Assembly: GCA_036379295.1 (NCBI GenBank)
Contig: DASVGY010000188.1
Location: 1 to 31,325 of the forward strand
DNA length: 31,325 bases
Source: Pseudopedobacter sp036379295
Lineage (GTDB): Bacteria; Bacteroidota; Bacteroidia; Sphingobacteriales; Sphingobacteriaceae
Reading direction: 5' to 3'
The notes beneath the pieces were generated by a model that was not told where the DNA came from, searched no databases, and saw nothing but the letters and a program-made list of their open reading frames with translations. Positions 7,631 to 16,078 of the stretch are shown here, in pieces. Each line of letters starts with the position of its first letter. Position 1 is the stretch's first letter. The position numbers were made by a program, and so were the translations under genes.

Positions 7631-8722
7631 CTAATTATAAACCTTCACCATAAAAATATAATCCTGCATCTTTTTTATTTGCTGCGTACGGTTTAATCCT
7701 GCTAGTGTATTCTTTTTGTTGATAATAATTTTCTGTTTCAAAGAATCCTGCGAAATGCTGTTTATCGCTTTCAACAAGAAGCCAGACTTTACCGCAAAAG
7801 CAGCACCATCTGCCTGAGTTTGCTTACCGCTAACCACCCCAATTACGTTTCCCCTCGCATCCATTAACGGGCCACCCGAGTTACCCGGGTTTACCGGAAT
7901 AGAAATTTGATATGCAATTGAATCGCCACCAAAGCCGGTAAAAGAACTTAAATACCCCTTACCATAAACAACATCATCTTTTGGATAGCCAATGGTATAA
8001 ACATCTTCCCCTAAATCAGAGTTGGTTTTTTTAAAGGTGTACGGAACTGCGGCTAAATCTTTAAAATTACCATCGTTAATATGCAACACCGCAATATCAA
8101 ACTCTGGGTCAATGTATAACGTTTCTACTTTAAAAGATTCTCCTTTATTATTTTGAACGTACACAGAATCTGCATCCTTAATTACATGATAATTGGTTAC
8201 CAAATAGCCATTTGATGACAGCGCAAAACCAGTACCGCTGTATTGAATAATATCTTTAGTTTGCTTACTTGTATTTATGTTTTTGATCAAATCGGTTTGT
8301 GAGCGCTTTATATTCTCCATATCGCGTTTTAGCTCACTGTAATTTGAGCCATGCTCGTCGGCGTTAAACTGACCCGTTGAAAACAAAGTAATTAAAGTCG
8401 CAAAAATTGCTACAGTTGCCGCAACAGCCAAATTTTTGCGATACTTAGCCCACAATACCGACAGTAGCGTTGGTACTTCTTTATACTCATCCACCAAACT
8501 TTGTACATCCAACTCATCATGAAAGCGATTCATAGCCAACCTCAAAGCCTGCACATCACCAAAAGATTTTAAGGTCTTTAAAAAATCTAGGTGTGCAATA
8601 ACCTTTCGATCTAAATCAGCATCAGCTTTTCTCTCCGCTTCAAAAGCGATAACTTCTTCAGCTGCCATCTCTTGATAGTAGTAAGCTTCAATTCTTTTAA
8701 TCAAATCTATTTCACTCTTCAT
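7631..8722 (-). CDS. Membrane-anchored trypsin-like serine protease with anti-sigma-like N-terminus
   Basis: Residues 1-90 are charged, helical and carry a segment typical of Bacteroidota anti-sigma N-termini (AYYYQEMAAEEVIAFEAE, 13-30). One membrane helix follows at about 98-115, then a coiled stretch at 125-155. Residues 160-310 form a chymotrypsin-fold protease with H179 (TNYHVI), D209 (DPEFDIAVL) and S282 (GNSGGPL), as in HtrA/DegP. There is no PDZ domain. Inferred topology: N-terminus in the cytoplasm, protease in the periplasm. The gene starts 5 bp after the sigma-factor gene, so the two form an operon. I infer that it binds the sigma factor and senses envelope damage, but no substrate is visible. 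An ordinary envelope quality-control protease is the alternative. Confidence 0.8.
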   Translation of the reverse strand: MKSEIDLIKRIEAYYYQEMAAEEVIAFEAERKADADLDRKVIAHLDFLKTLKSFGDVQALRLAMNRFHDELDVQSLVDEYKEVPTLLSVLWAKYRKNLAVAATVAIFATLITLFSTGQFNADEHGSNYSELKRDMENIKRSQTDLIKNINTSKQTKDIIQYSGTGFALSSNGYLVTNYHVIKDADSVYVQNNKGESFKVETLYIDPEFDIAVLHINDGNFKDLAAVPYTFKKTNSDLGEDVYTIGYPKDDVVYGKGYLSSFTGFGGDSIAYQISIPVNPGNSGGPLMDARGNVIGVVSGKQTQADGAAFAVKSGFLLKAINSISQDSLKQKIIINKKNTLAGLNRTQQIKKMQDYIFMVKVYN

Positions 8723-8727
8723 AACTT

Positions 8728-9297
8728 TTATTTTAGATTAAAAAACAACTTTTTTAACCGTTGCAAGCACTTGTATTTCTGTGTCTTAGCATTATCTGAA
8801 TTGGTATAACCAAATTTTTCGCAGATTAATTGCATTGATTTACCGTGAATATAAAAATCCTCAATAATTGTTTTACAAGGTTCTCCAAGTTGACTTAGCG
8901 CATCGCTCATTAAAAGAAATTGCTGGTCTTTTTCTTCATGATGCGCCAGATCAGACTCTACCTCAAAATGATCCTCATAATCTTTAATATCCTCGCTAAA
9001 TCTGCTTTTATGACTTAGCTTTTTTAACCACAACCTTCTGCAAACAGAGTAGATAAATGTTTTAAGTTTACTTGTTAATTCAAAATCGCCGCTTTTAATT
9101 TTATCATGAAGTATAATTATACTTTCTTGGTAAATATCTTTCGCATCATGCTCGGTACCGCTATTATTAATGATCAATTGTAAGATCATTGGATAATAAG
9201 CCTTATAAAGGTACTGAAGTGTTGATGATGAATTATTAAGTACGCCTAAAATAATTTCATTATCTGTTGGTATTGAATGTTTTATCTTTTTGCTCAC
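8728..9297 (-). CDS. ECF-type RNA polymerase sigma factor
   Basis: A 189-residue sigma-70 family protein with region 2 at about 25-95 (DAKDIYQES at 51-59, then LKTFIYSVCRRLWLKKL at 78-94) and region 4 at about 133-187, whose helix-turn-helix runs ICEKFGYTNSDNAKTQKYKC. Regions 1.1 and 3 are absent, so it is ECF-like, but the linker at 100-125 is unusually acidic. The start is GTG (9295-9297): an in-frame TAA lies at 9301-9303, and the next Met is inside region 2. No Shine-Dalgarno or TAnnTTTG box is evident upstream, which is compatible with self-regulation. It is co-transcribed with the protease gene 5 bp downstream. Confidence 0.85.
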   Translation of the reverse strand: MSKKIKHSIPTDNEIILGVLNNSSSTLQYLYKAYYPMILQLIINNSGTEHDAKDIYQESIIILHDKIKSGDFELTSKLKTFIYSVCRRLWLKKLSHKSRFSEDIKDYEDHFEVESDLAHHEEKDQQFLLMSDALSQLGEPCKTIIEDFYIHGKSMQLICEKFGYTNSDNAKTQKYKCLQRLKKLFFNLK

Positions 9298-9321
9298 TAT
9301 TTAATACTGTTTTTGCTAAAT

Positions 9322-9449
9322 TGTAACCCTTATTTGGTAAAAAAAAATTAAATGTTACATTATTCTACAAGTCTTCAATTTACTTGATTTTTAACCGATT
9401 ACAACAATTTTAAAAAAAAAGATATTTTTTTTGAGCATGAGGGGTTACC
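9322..9449. promoter_or_regulatory. Repeated GTTAC motifs between divergent sigma and lipoprotein genes
   Basis: In this very AT-rich gap (209 bp between start codons) three GTTAC words stand out: TGTAAC at 9322-9327, GTTACA at 9354-9359, and GGGGTTACC at 9441-9449. The first two form an inverted pair 26 bp apart. AGGGTTAC also reads toward the sigma gene (minus strand, 9323-9330) and GGGTTAC toward the lipoprotein gene. They may be sigma or regulator binding sites; chance is not excluded. Confidence 0.3.
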
Positions 9450-9462
9450 TTTTTAATTTTTG
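9430..9462 (+). promoter_or_regulatory. Possible promoter of the small lipoprotein gene
   Basis: TTTG at 9430-9433, a 20-bp spacer, then TAATTTTTG at 9454-9462, which is one base longer than the TAnnTTTG consensus. An A/T tract just upstream could act as an UP-like element. The leader would be about 40 nt. The GGGGTTACC motif lies in the spacer. Confidence 0.35.
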
Positions 9463-9506
9463 GGTATAAAGGATAAATTAATCATAAAACAAAAGAAGAA
9501 ATTAAC

Positions 9507-9701
9507 ATGAAAAACTTATTCAAATTCGGATTTTTCGCTTTAGCAATTTCATTATCAGTTGCTGCTTGTAATTCAAACAAAGCTACTGAAGAAGCTACAG
9601 ATTCTACTTCTATGGATTCTATCACTGTTGATACTGCTGCTGTTGATACAGTTGCTGGTGATTCTTCAGCTGTAGCTGTAGATACAACTGCTGCTCAATA
9701 A
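9507..9701 (+). CDS. Small acidic lipoprotein, function unknown
   Basis: A 64-residue protein with a lipoprotein signal: Lys near the start, a hydrophobic stretch FGFFALAISLSV, and a lipobox ending at the acylated Cys 21 (SVAAC). The mature 44 residues consist almost only of Thr, Ser, Asp, Glu, Ala and Val, with repeated VDT words. They have no Lys or Arg after the first few residues and no predicted fold, so the protein is probably a disordered, acidic tail on a membrane. The gene stands alone, with its own possible promoter and a strong terminator 22 bp downstream, which suggests high expression. It is divergent from the sigma/protease operon and may be a target of it. I do not recognise a family. 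Confidence 0.75.
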   Translation: MKNLFKFGFFALAISLSVAACNSNKATEEATDSTSMDSITVDTAAVDTVAGDSSAVAVDTTAAQ

Positions 9702-9722
9702 GATAAAAATCTTAAAGAATTT

Positions 9723-9755
9723 AAAAGCGCCATCAACTGATGGCGCTTTTTTTTT
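9723..9755 (+). terminator. Strong intrinsic terminator after the small lipoprotein gene
   Basis: A perfect stem AGCGCCATCA/TGATGGCGCT with a 2-base gap between the arms, followed by nine T. It lies 22 bp downstream of the lipoprotein stop. A-rich flanks would allow weaker termination on the opposite strand. Confidence 0.9.
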
Positions 9756-9875
9756 GCGAAATTTCCCGTTTTTTTAACAGATAAAATTAGCAATGCATAT
9801 ATTTAAATTCTAAAACTTACGTTTTGGACTTAAATGTCCTCGCTAAATTCTAAAAACACTTGTTAAACATATTTA

Positions 9876-10841
9876 ATGGCTAAAACAAAATACTATTTTA
9901 ATTCTCAAACGCTTAAGTACGAAAAAGTTAAACTAAGCTTAGGACTTAAAATTTTAAAGGGCTTGGGTTTTTTATCTACCGCCTTGGTTTTTTCATTTGT
10001 AATTATTGCGCTTGCTTATACATTTTTAGATTCGCCAAAAGAAAAGCAACTTAAAAGGGAAATTAGTTCTTTAACCTTACAATACCATATTTTGCAGAGC
10101 AGATTAAAACAAATTAATGTGGTGATGAAAGACTTACAAGAACGGGATGATAACATTTATCGTGTCATCTTAGAAGCAGAACCAATTCCTCTTGAGGTTA
10201 GAAACGCTGGATTTGGCGGCGTAAACCGATACAAAAATTTGGAAAACTACGATTATAGCAATTTGATGATTGAAACCACTAAAAAGTTAGATATCATTTC
10301 TAAACAGCTTTACGTACAATCAAAATCTTATGACGAACTAACTAAAGCCGTTAATTCAAAAGGGAAGATGATGGCTAGTATCCCCGCTATACAACCTATC
10401 GATAGCAGAAAGTTAAGGTCAATATCTGGTTTTGGTTATCGGATGCATCCGATTTATAAAATAAGAAAGATGCATGATGGGATTGATTTTGCAGCACCAT
10501 TAGGTACGCCAATTTATGCCACCGGCGATGGTATTGTAGTTGCAGCCGGGCCAGAACGTGGGTACGGGAACAGGATTATGATAAACCATGGTTACAGCTA
10601 TGCTACTAAATATGCCCACATGAGTAAATTTAAGGTTAGGAAAGGCGAACGCGTGAAAAGAGGTGATGTAATAGGTTATGTGGGTAATACTGGTGCATCA
10701 ACTGGGCCGCATTGCCATTATGAGGTTTACAAATCAGGCAAACCTATTAATCCTATAAATTTCTTTTTCAACGATTTAACTCCCTCAGAATACGTAGCTT
10801 TACTAGAAGTAGCCTCCAGAGATAACCAATCATTAGACTAA
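9876..10841 (+). CDS. M23 family metallopeptidase (LytM-type murein endopeptidase)
   Basis: Probably cleaves peptidoglycan cross-links in the periplasm. The 321-residue protein has one membrane helix at about 32-51, a coiled coil at 55-100, and a C-terminal M23 domain from about 183. Zinc ligands are visible: H200 and D204 (HDGID), and H281 of the HxH pair H279/H281 (GPHCHYEV). H248 (YAHM) is the catalytic base. All residues needed for activity are present, so it is more likely an enzyme than a degenerate activator. It is translationally linked to the MerR gene 3 bp downstream, a pairing I recall as common in Bacteroidota. Confidence 0.92.
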   Translation: MAKTKYYFNSQTLKYEKVKLSLGLKILKGLGFLSTALVFSFVIIALAYTFLDSPKEKQLKREISSLTLQYHILQSRLKQINVVMKDLQERDDNIYRVILEAEPIPLEVRNAGFGGVNRYKNLENYDYSNLMIETTKKLDIISKQLYVQSKSYDELTKAVNSKGKMMASIPAIQPIDSRKLRSISGFGYRMHPIYKIRKMHDGIDFAAPLGTPIYATGDGIVVAAGPERGYGNRIMINHGYSYATKYAHMSKFKVRKGERVKRGDVIGYVGNTGASTGPHCHYEVYKSGKPINPINFFFNDLTPSEYVALLEVASRDNQSLD

Positions 10842-10844
10842 ATT

Positions 10845-11180
10845 ATGCCTTACAAAGAAAAAGAGATTGAAAAATCATATTACCCCATTGGCGAAGTAGC
10901 CGAAATGTTTAATGTAAACACCTCGATGATTAGGTTTTACGAAAAAGAATTCGACATTTTACAACCGAAGAAAAATGCAAAAGGTAACCGGCTGTTTAGA
11001 CCCGAAGACATCAGTAACTTAAAAATTATTTTTAACCTGATTAAAGACAAAGGTTTTACGCTGCAAGGTGCTAAAGATTTTATGAAGAAAAATAAAAAAG
11101 AGGTAGATGAGCAACAAAAAGTGATAGAAGCTTTGGAAAAAATAAAATCGTTTATGCTCGATTTGAAAGAACAACTTTAA
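10845..11180 (+). CDS. MerR-family transcriptional regulator
   Basis: A 111-residue DNA-binding protein. The winged helix-turn-helix spans about 11-75: YYPIGEVAEMFNVNTSMIRFY, then the wing with GNRLFRPEDI. A coiled-coil dimerisation helix fills 80-111. There is no C-terminal effector domain and no Cys cluster, so metal sensing is unlikely and the signal is unknown. It lies 3 bp after the M23 peptidase gene and 28 bp before the lipid kinase gene, probably in one transcript. A role in envelope or cell-wall regulation is an inference from this position alone. Confidence 0.9.
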   Translation: MPYKEKEIEKSYYPIGEVAEMFNVNTSMIRFYEKEFDILQPKKNAKGNRLFRPEDISNLKIIFNLIKDKGFTLQGAKDFMKKNKKEVDEQQKVIEALEKIKSFMLDLKEQL

Positions 11181-11208
11181 TTTGGTTAAAAGAAGTACCG
11201 CCGCATAA

Positions 11209-12117
11209 ATGACTGAGGAAAAGAGAGTATTATTTGTAATCAATAAAAAATCGGGTAACAAAGATAATTACGGGATAGAAGAAAACATTGTGCAACACGC
11301 AGCCAAAAGCGGCTATTTATTTGAACTTTTTGAGTGCAATAAAAACATTGAAGCCGAAATTAAACAGGCTATTGCTACCTTTTTGCCAAACGTTGTTTGC
11401 GCCGTTGGTGGCGATGGGACTGTGAACTTGGTAGCCTCTATTATACAATCAACTAAAATTTCTTTATTGATTGTTCCGTTTGGTTCTGCAAACGGAATGG
11501 CTAACGAGCTTCAAATCCCGGCTACGCTAAACGAATGTTTGGATTTGATAAATACAGGTGAAAAACAAAAAATTGATTTACTTAAAATAAACAATAAAAT
11601 ATCTGTTCATTTAGCAGATGTGGGTTTAAACGCAAGAATTGTAAAACGATTTACCCTTGACCCTAAAAGAGGCTTATTAATTTATGCCAAGCATTTGTTT
11701 TTTGAGATTTTTATATTGAAACGAAACAAGTTCAATATTTTGTACGATGGAAAATCCCTAACGGTAAAAGCCATCTCACTCACCTTTGCCAATGCCACTA
11801 AATATGGCACCAACGCAACCATAAACCCTGATGGGCTATTAAATGATGGCTACTTTGAAATTTGTATTGTTAAGCCGTTTCCAAAATATCATGTGTTTAC
11901 AATTGCATACCAAATGTTTAAAAATACTTTAAAATACTCTGAATTTTTTACCGTTATTAAATGCAAAAAAGCGGAGGTTACCTTTGCCAAAAACACCGTT
12001 TTGCAAAACGATGGAGAGCTGATGAAGAAAGTTAACCGGGTAAGTTTAGAAATACTACCAAATGCTTTACAAGTGATTATCAATCCAAAACTAATTCATC
12101 CAACCATCATAAACTAA
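11209..12117 (+). CDS. Diacylglycerol/lipid kinase family protein (YegS/DagK-like)
   Basis: A soluble lipid kinase of 302 residues that phosphorylates a diacylglycerol-like or sphingoid lipid with ATP. Motifs: FVINKKSGNK near 9-18, the nucleotide-binding GGDGT at 67-71, and PFGSANGMA near 90-98 (consensus PxGTxNxxA, here with Ser-Ala). The C-terminal half is the beta-sandwich typical of the family, ending NDGELM. Bacteroidota include sphingolipid producers, so a sphingosine-kinase-like substrate is possible; the sequence alone does not decide. Its last 27 bp overlap the convergent metallophosphatase gene. It is probably in an operon with the MerR gene. Confidence 0.88.
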   Translation: MTEEKRVLFVINKKSGNKDNYGIEENIVQHAAKSGYLFELFECNKNIEAEIKQAIATFLPNVVCAVGGDGTVNLVASIIQSTKISLLIVPFGSANGMANELQIPATLNECLDLINTGEKQKIDLLKINNKISVHLADVGLNARIVKRFTLDPKRGLLIYAKHLFFEIFILKRNKFNILYDGKSLTVKAISLTFANATKYGTNATINPDGLLNDGYFEICIVKPFPKYHVFTIAYQMFKNTLKYSEFFTVIKCKKAEVTFAKNTVLQNDGELMKKVNRVSLEILPNALQVIINPKLIHPTIIN

Positions 12118-13137
12118 CTCGCCATCTTTGTTGTTTTCATCAACAATCAACACTTCTACTTTAACTTTTTTATCCTGGTAAAATTTCAATTTAAAAAAGC
12201 CTTTGGCAGACATTCCGAACCTTGAGTATTTGCTGTCCATTACGTAGGTAGATTTTGAAGCTGCTCCGCTCACAATGAAATTATTGTTATATTTCTCTAT
12301 AAATTGCAAGTTGTGCTCATGCCCAGCTACGTAGCTTAAACCAGGGTAATTTTTAAAAATGGCTTTCAACCTTTTTCTTAAAACTCTAAATCGCGGGTGC
12401 GATAAATCTTCTTTCGCTCCAAAATATTTACGATAAATTGGCAACAATGAGCCTATAAACGGCAAGGGTAGATAAGCGTTTTTTTTATAAATGGTAAACG
12501 GGAACAAATGATGCTTTATTTTGTACTTTCCGCCATGTAAAGAGTTACTGTAAATGGGATAATGGCCTGCCACTAAAACGCGTTTCTCTTTATTTTTCTC
12601 TAAAAGTGATTGTAACTGAATAAAAAAATCTTCCTCATTATCTTGGTCGCAGCCACACTGTTTGCCAATAGGCCTTACCCCTTTTTGAACCCACCATTGT
12701 GTGTTGATAATAATCACCGCTAAAAAATCATTGCTAAAAACCAACGTTGGTCCCGGACAACCCTGTTCCGGAAAAAAAACTTTTTGTGGCGCAAAAAGCT
12801 GGTTTAAATACACCTCCTGGCGTAAAACGTACCCCAAACCGTTGCTTTTCCCTTTATTCCAATCATGATTTCCGGATATAAAAACTGTTTTCCCTTTAAA
12901 ATTTTCTAAAACTTGATGGTGAGCTTTTAAAACAAGTTCGGCGTCATCTCGCAGAACATCATCTTTTTCTGGCAATCCATGCGGATAAATATTATCTCCC
13001 AAAAACATCACCATAGCCTCACTCGAATCTGGAAGGTGGTTTTTAATCAGCTCCAGCACATCATCTGGCTGTTTTCTTTTAACATTCCCCGAATCTCCAA
13101 TTAATAAAACTTCATAACATGTTTTTTCAGTGGTCAT
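12091..13137 (-). CDS. Calcineurin-like metallophosphoesterase
   Basis: A 348-residue phosphoesterase with a two-metal centre. Motifs in order: GDSG (D15), GDNIYPHG (D48, N49), GNHDW (N90-H91), GHYP, and GHEHN near the C-terminus, as in purple acid phosphatase-like enzymes. No signal peptide or membrane helix is visible, so it may be cytoplasmic, or exported by an unseen route. Longer Bacteroidota relatives carry a C-terminal outer-membrane barrel, as I recall; this one stops after the phosphatase domain. A basic insertion near residues 200-250 (KYKIKHHLFPF, then KYFGAKED) is unusual. The substrate is unknown. It is divergent from the outer-membrane operon that starts 71 bp away. Confidence 0.88.
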   Translation of the reverse strand: MTTEKTCYEVLLIGDSGNVKRKQPDDVLELIKNHLPDSSEAMVMFLGDNIYPHGLPEKDDVLRDDAELVLKAHHQVLENFKGKTVFISGNHDWNKGKSNGLGYVLRQEVYLNQLFAPQKVFFPEQGCPGPTLVFSNDFLAVIIINTQWWVQKGVRPIGKQCGCDQDNEEDFFIQLQSLLEKNKEKRVLVAGHYPIYSNSLHGGKYKIKHHLFPFTIYKKNAYLPLPFIGSLLPIYRKYFGAKEDLSHPRFRVLRKRLKAIFKNYPGLSYVAGHEHNLQFIEKYNNNFIVSGAASKSTYVMDSKYSRFGMSAKGFFKLKFYQDKKVKVEVLIVDENNKDGELVYDGWMN

Positions 13138-13208
13138 AAATCAATCTACAAAAAAACATCAATTGTGCCTAATTATGCAAATAATTTAATATTGATTTCT
13201 TATTTTGA

Positions 13209-14024
13209 ATGCAAAAATCATATATGAAGATTTTCTACTCCTTTCTCTTCTGCTTTTTGATTGGTTTGGGCTCAAAAGCGCAACAAAATTACGGCCCAAG
13301 ATTAACCGCATTGGGAACTGGCGGAACTGCGCTGCAGGATGTTTGGTCGGCAAGTAAAAACCAGGCCGGGATTGCAGGGTTAAAGTCGCCAATTATCGCT
13401 GCGGCTTATGAAAATAGATTTGGAGTTAAAGAGCTCAGTACAAAATCTGCGGTTGTTGCAGTTCCCATCAAAAATTACGCAATTGGGGCTAGTTTTCAAT
13501 CTTACGGTATTGATGCTTATAACGAGGTAAAAACAGGGCTCAGCCTAGCCAAGTCTTTTGGCCCCAAGCTACTTGTTGGTTTGGGCTTAAATTACCATCA
13601 ATTAAATATCAGTAATTATGGCAACGCCAATACTTTTAGCGTTGAGGTTGGCTTACAGTATCGTGTTTTACCCAAATTATGGCTAGCTACTCACGTGGCA
13701 AATCCAAACCAGAGTAGCTATGGTGATAACGCCGAGCAAGTTATCCCAGCGCACATACAGTTCGGCGGAACTTTTGTATTTTCTGAGCAGCTGTTGATTA
13801 CCTCAGAATTTGAACAAGTATTAGGCAGGCAGGTTGATTTCAAAACCGGACTTGAGTACCACGTAGTTAAATTTGTAGCGCTTAGAGGAGGTATTTCTGT
13901 AAATCCGTTTAAGCAGTACGCGGGCTTTGGCGTAAATTATCAAAAAGTAAATATTGATTTTGCGGTAGCATCGCACCCTGTTTTGGGTTATTCACCACAA
14001 ATAGCCTTGGGATATGAATTTTAA
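13209..14024 (+). CDS. Predicted outer-membrane beta-barrel protein, PorV/PorQ-like
   Basis: A 271-residue secreted protein with a signal peptide (cleavage after SKA, before QQNYG), then repeated beta-strands with alternating hydrophobic residues and a C-terminal aromatic (GYEF). The start of the mature part, LTALGTGGTALQDVWSASKNQAG, matches the pattern seen in PorV/PorQ and FadL-like proteins (a glycine-rich plug followed by N-Q/P-A-G). No Por-secretion partner is nearby. A second ATG at 13224 would give a shorter, more typical signal peptide. The stop overlaps the start of the next gene by 11 bp, so the two are translationally coupled. Confidence 0.75.
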   Translation: MQKSYMKIFYSFLFCFLIGLGSKAQQNYGPRLTALGTGGTALQDVWSASKNQAGIAGLKSPIIAAAYENRFGVKELSTKSAVVAVPIKNYAIGASFQSYGIDAYNEVKTGLSLAKSFGPKLLVGLGLNYHQLNISNYGNANTFSVEVGLQYRVLPKLWLATHVANPNQSSYGDNAEQVIPAHIQFGGTFVFSEQLLITSEFEQVLGRQVDFKTGLEYHVVKFVALRGGISVNPFKQYAGFGVNYQKVNIDFAVASHPVLGYSPQIALGYEF

Positions 14025-16074
14025 ATTTAGGCTCCTGATTATTTTGTTAACGCTTTTTGCCGCACAGCCCTTGCTTGCCCAGCAAAGTGAAGATGTCATC
14101 ATCGAAGAAATTATTGAAAGTGTTGTGGCCAACCAAACAGAGGATTATGACTACACCGAATTAGTGGAACGACTTAATTTTTATAAGAAAAACAAAATCA
14201 ATTTAAACAAAACCAATAAAGAGCAGCTGCAAGAACTGGTTTTTTTAAATCCCTTACAAATTAGTGCGTTGCTTGAGCACATTGCAGAAAACGGTAAGTT
14301 GATCAGCGATTTAGAACTGCAAAGCGTTAATGGATTTGATTTAGAAACCATTAAAAGGTTACTTTACTTTGCTGACATTAGCGCACCTACCGGATTTGAA
14401 AACTTTAGCTTTAAAAAATTGCTTAGCGACGGTAAAAATGATTTATTACTTAGGTACAGCCGGTATTTAGAAACACAAAAAGGTTTTACGATACCTGCCT
14501 CATCCGGCAAATCACGATATTTGGGAACGCCCGAAAGGGTTTTTACCCGTTATCGGTTCAGCTTTAGCAATAACATTCAGTTTTCTTTAAATGTTGAAAA
14601 AGATGCCGGTGAACGTTATTGGAATACTACAAACGGGCAAAAGGGTCCTGATTTTGTATCTTCTAGCTTATACGTTAAAGATTTAAAACGCTTTAAAAAA
14701 ATTGCGATTGGTGATTATTCCTTACAATTTGGGCAAGGATTAACCCTTTGGAGCGGACTTGGCTTTGGCAAAGGTGCAGATATTTTTAGTGTTACCAAGC
14801 AGGATTTAGGCTTAAGACCTTACACATCTGTAAATGAATTTTCTTTTTTTAGAGGAATAGCTACACAAATCAATTTCGGGAAATTTGATTTCACCCCTTT
14901 TATCTCCTACAATAAACTTGATGCAGGAATCGATTTAAACCCCCTCACTAACTTAGAAGATATTTCCTCTTTACAACAAAGTGGGTTGCACAGAACAGAG
15001 AATGAACTAAAAAACCGAAGACGGGTGAGTCAACTGGTTTTTGGTGGAAACCTACAATACAACTACAAAAAATTATCACTGGGCTTAACAGGCTATCACT
15101 CTAAATACAGCCAAAGTTTTGCGCCGGGTAGCTCGCTTTATAATAAGTTTGATTTTACCGGAAATAAACTTGATAATGTTGGTTTTAATTATAGTTATAC
15201 CTTAAATAACACGTATTTTTTTGGTGAAGTGGCGCATAGCGTTAATTATGGATTTTCTTACATCAATGGTTTAATCAGTAGCTTATCACCAATTATTTCT
15301 GCTGTTTTGTTTCACAGAAACTACCAGAAAAACTATTACTCATTTTACAATCAAGGAATTGGAGAAAGTAGCACCGCAGTAAACGAAAAGGGCTTTTACG
15401 CCGGCTTACAAATAAAGCCCAACAGAAAATTTGGTCTTGATTTTTATACCGACCTATTTAAGTTTCCGTGGTTAAAGTTTGGAGTTGATGCACCATCTAG
15501 TGGTTATGATATGTTGGCGCAGTTTAATTATACGCCAAACAAAGTGACCCGATTTACCTTGCGTTATCAATTTCAGAATAAACAGAAAAATTTACCAGAG
15601 GTGGTGGTGAGCAATACTTTAGGTTTTGAGAAAAAATCGAATTACCGGGCAGAAGTGCAATACCAGATAAACAATAGTTTTTCTTTACGAAATCGGGTTG
15701 AAGTAGTGCAGTATCATCAAGAAACTACTCAGCCTAAATTTGGGTTTCTTGCCTATCAGGATGTAAGTTATAGTCCGCTAAGTTCTAAATGGTCTGGAAA
15801 TATACGTTTAACATTATTTGATACCGAGGATTTTGACACCCGAATTTACGCTTATGAAAACGACGTGTTGTATGGCTTTTCTATCCCCGGTTTCCAAAAC
15901 CAAGGAACCAGGTTTTATACCAATTTAAGATATAACTTAAAACGCGGTATTGATTTATGGCTGAAGTACAGCTACACAAAATTCAACAATGCAAGCACAG
16001 TTGGCTCTGGCCTTGATGAAATACAGGGAGACAGCCGGTCCGAATTGAAATTACAAATGCGCTATCAGTTTTAA
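14014..16074 (+). CDS. Helix-hairpin-helix protein fused to a predicted outer-membrane barrel
   Basis: A 686-residue exported protein. Signal peptide at 1-22. Then a helical N-domain with two helix-hairpin-helix motifs: LNKTNKEQLQELVFLNPLQI (about 64-83, ComEA-like) and a second at 97-118 (SDLELQSVNGFD). From about 135 to the end the sequence is strand-rich and aromatic with a final Phe (MRYQF), fitting a large outer-membrane barrel. HhH domains bind DNA non-specifically; in ComEA they receive DNA during transformation. This fusion directly upstream of comEC (4 bp) and overlapping a PorV-like barrel gene suggests an outer-membrane DNA receptor or channel. Function is inferred; structural use of HhH in a non-DNA role is the alternative. 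Confidence 0.75.
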   Translation: MNFKFRLLIILLTLFAAQPLLAQQSEDVIIEEIIESVVANQTEDYDYTELVERLNFYKKNKINLNKTNKEQLQELVFLNPLQISALLEHIAENGKLISDLELQSVNGFDLETIKRLLYFADISAPTGFENFSFKKLLSDGKNDLLLRYSRYLETQKGFTIPASSGKSRYLGTPERVFTRYRFSFSNNIQFSLNVEKDAGERYWNTTNGQKGPDFVSSSLYVKDLKRFKKIAIGDYSLQFGQGLTLWSGLGFGKGADIFSVTKQDLGLRPYTSVNEFSFFRGIATQINFGKFDFTPFISYNKLDAGIDLNPLTNLEDISSLQQSGLHRTENELKNRRRVSQLVFGGNLQYNYKKLSLGLTGYHSKYSQSFAPGSSLYNKFDFTGNKLDNVGFNYSYTLNNTYFFGEVAHSVNYGFSYINGLISSLSPIISAVLFHRNYQKNYYSFYNQGIGESSTAVNEKGFYAGLQIKPNRKFGLDFYTDLFKFPWLKFGVDAPSSGYDMLAQFNYTPNKVTRFTLRYQFQNKQKNLPEVVVSNTLGFEKKSNYRAEVQYQINNSFSLRNRVEVVQYHQETTQPKFGFLAYQDVSYSPLSSKWSGNIRLTLFDTEDFDTRIYAYENDVLYGFSIPGFQNQGTRFYTNLRYNLKRGIDLWLKYSYTKFNNASTVGSGLDEIQGDSRSELKLQMRYQF

Positions 16075-16078
16075 ATGT

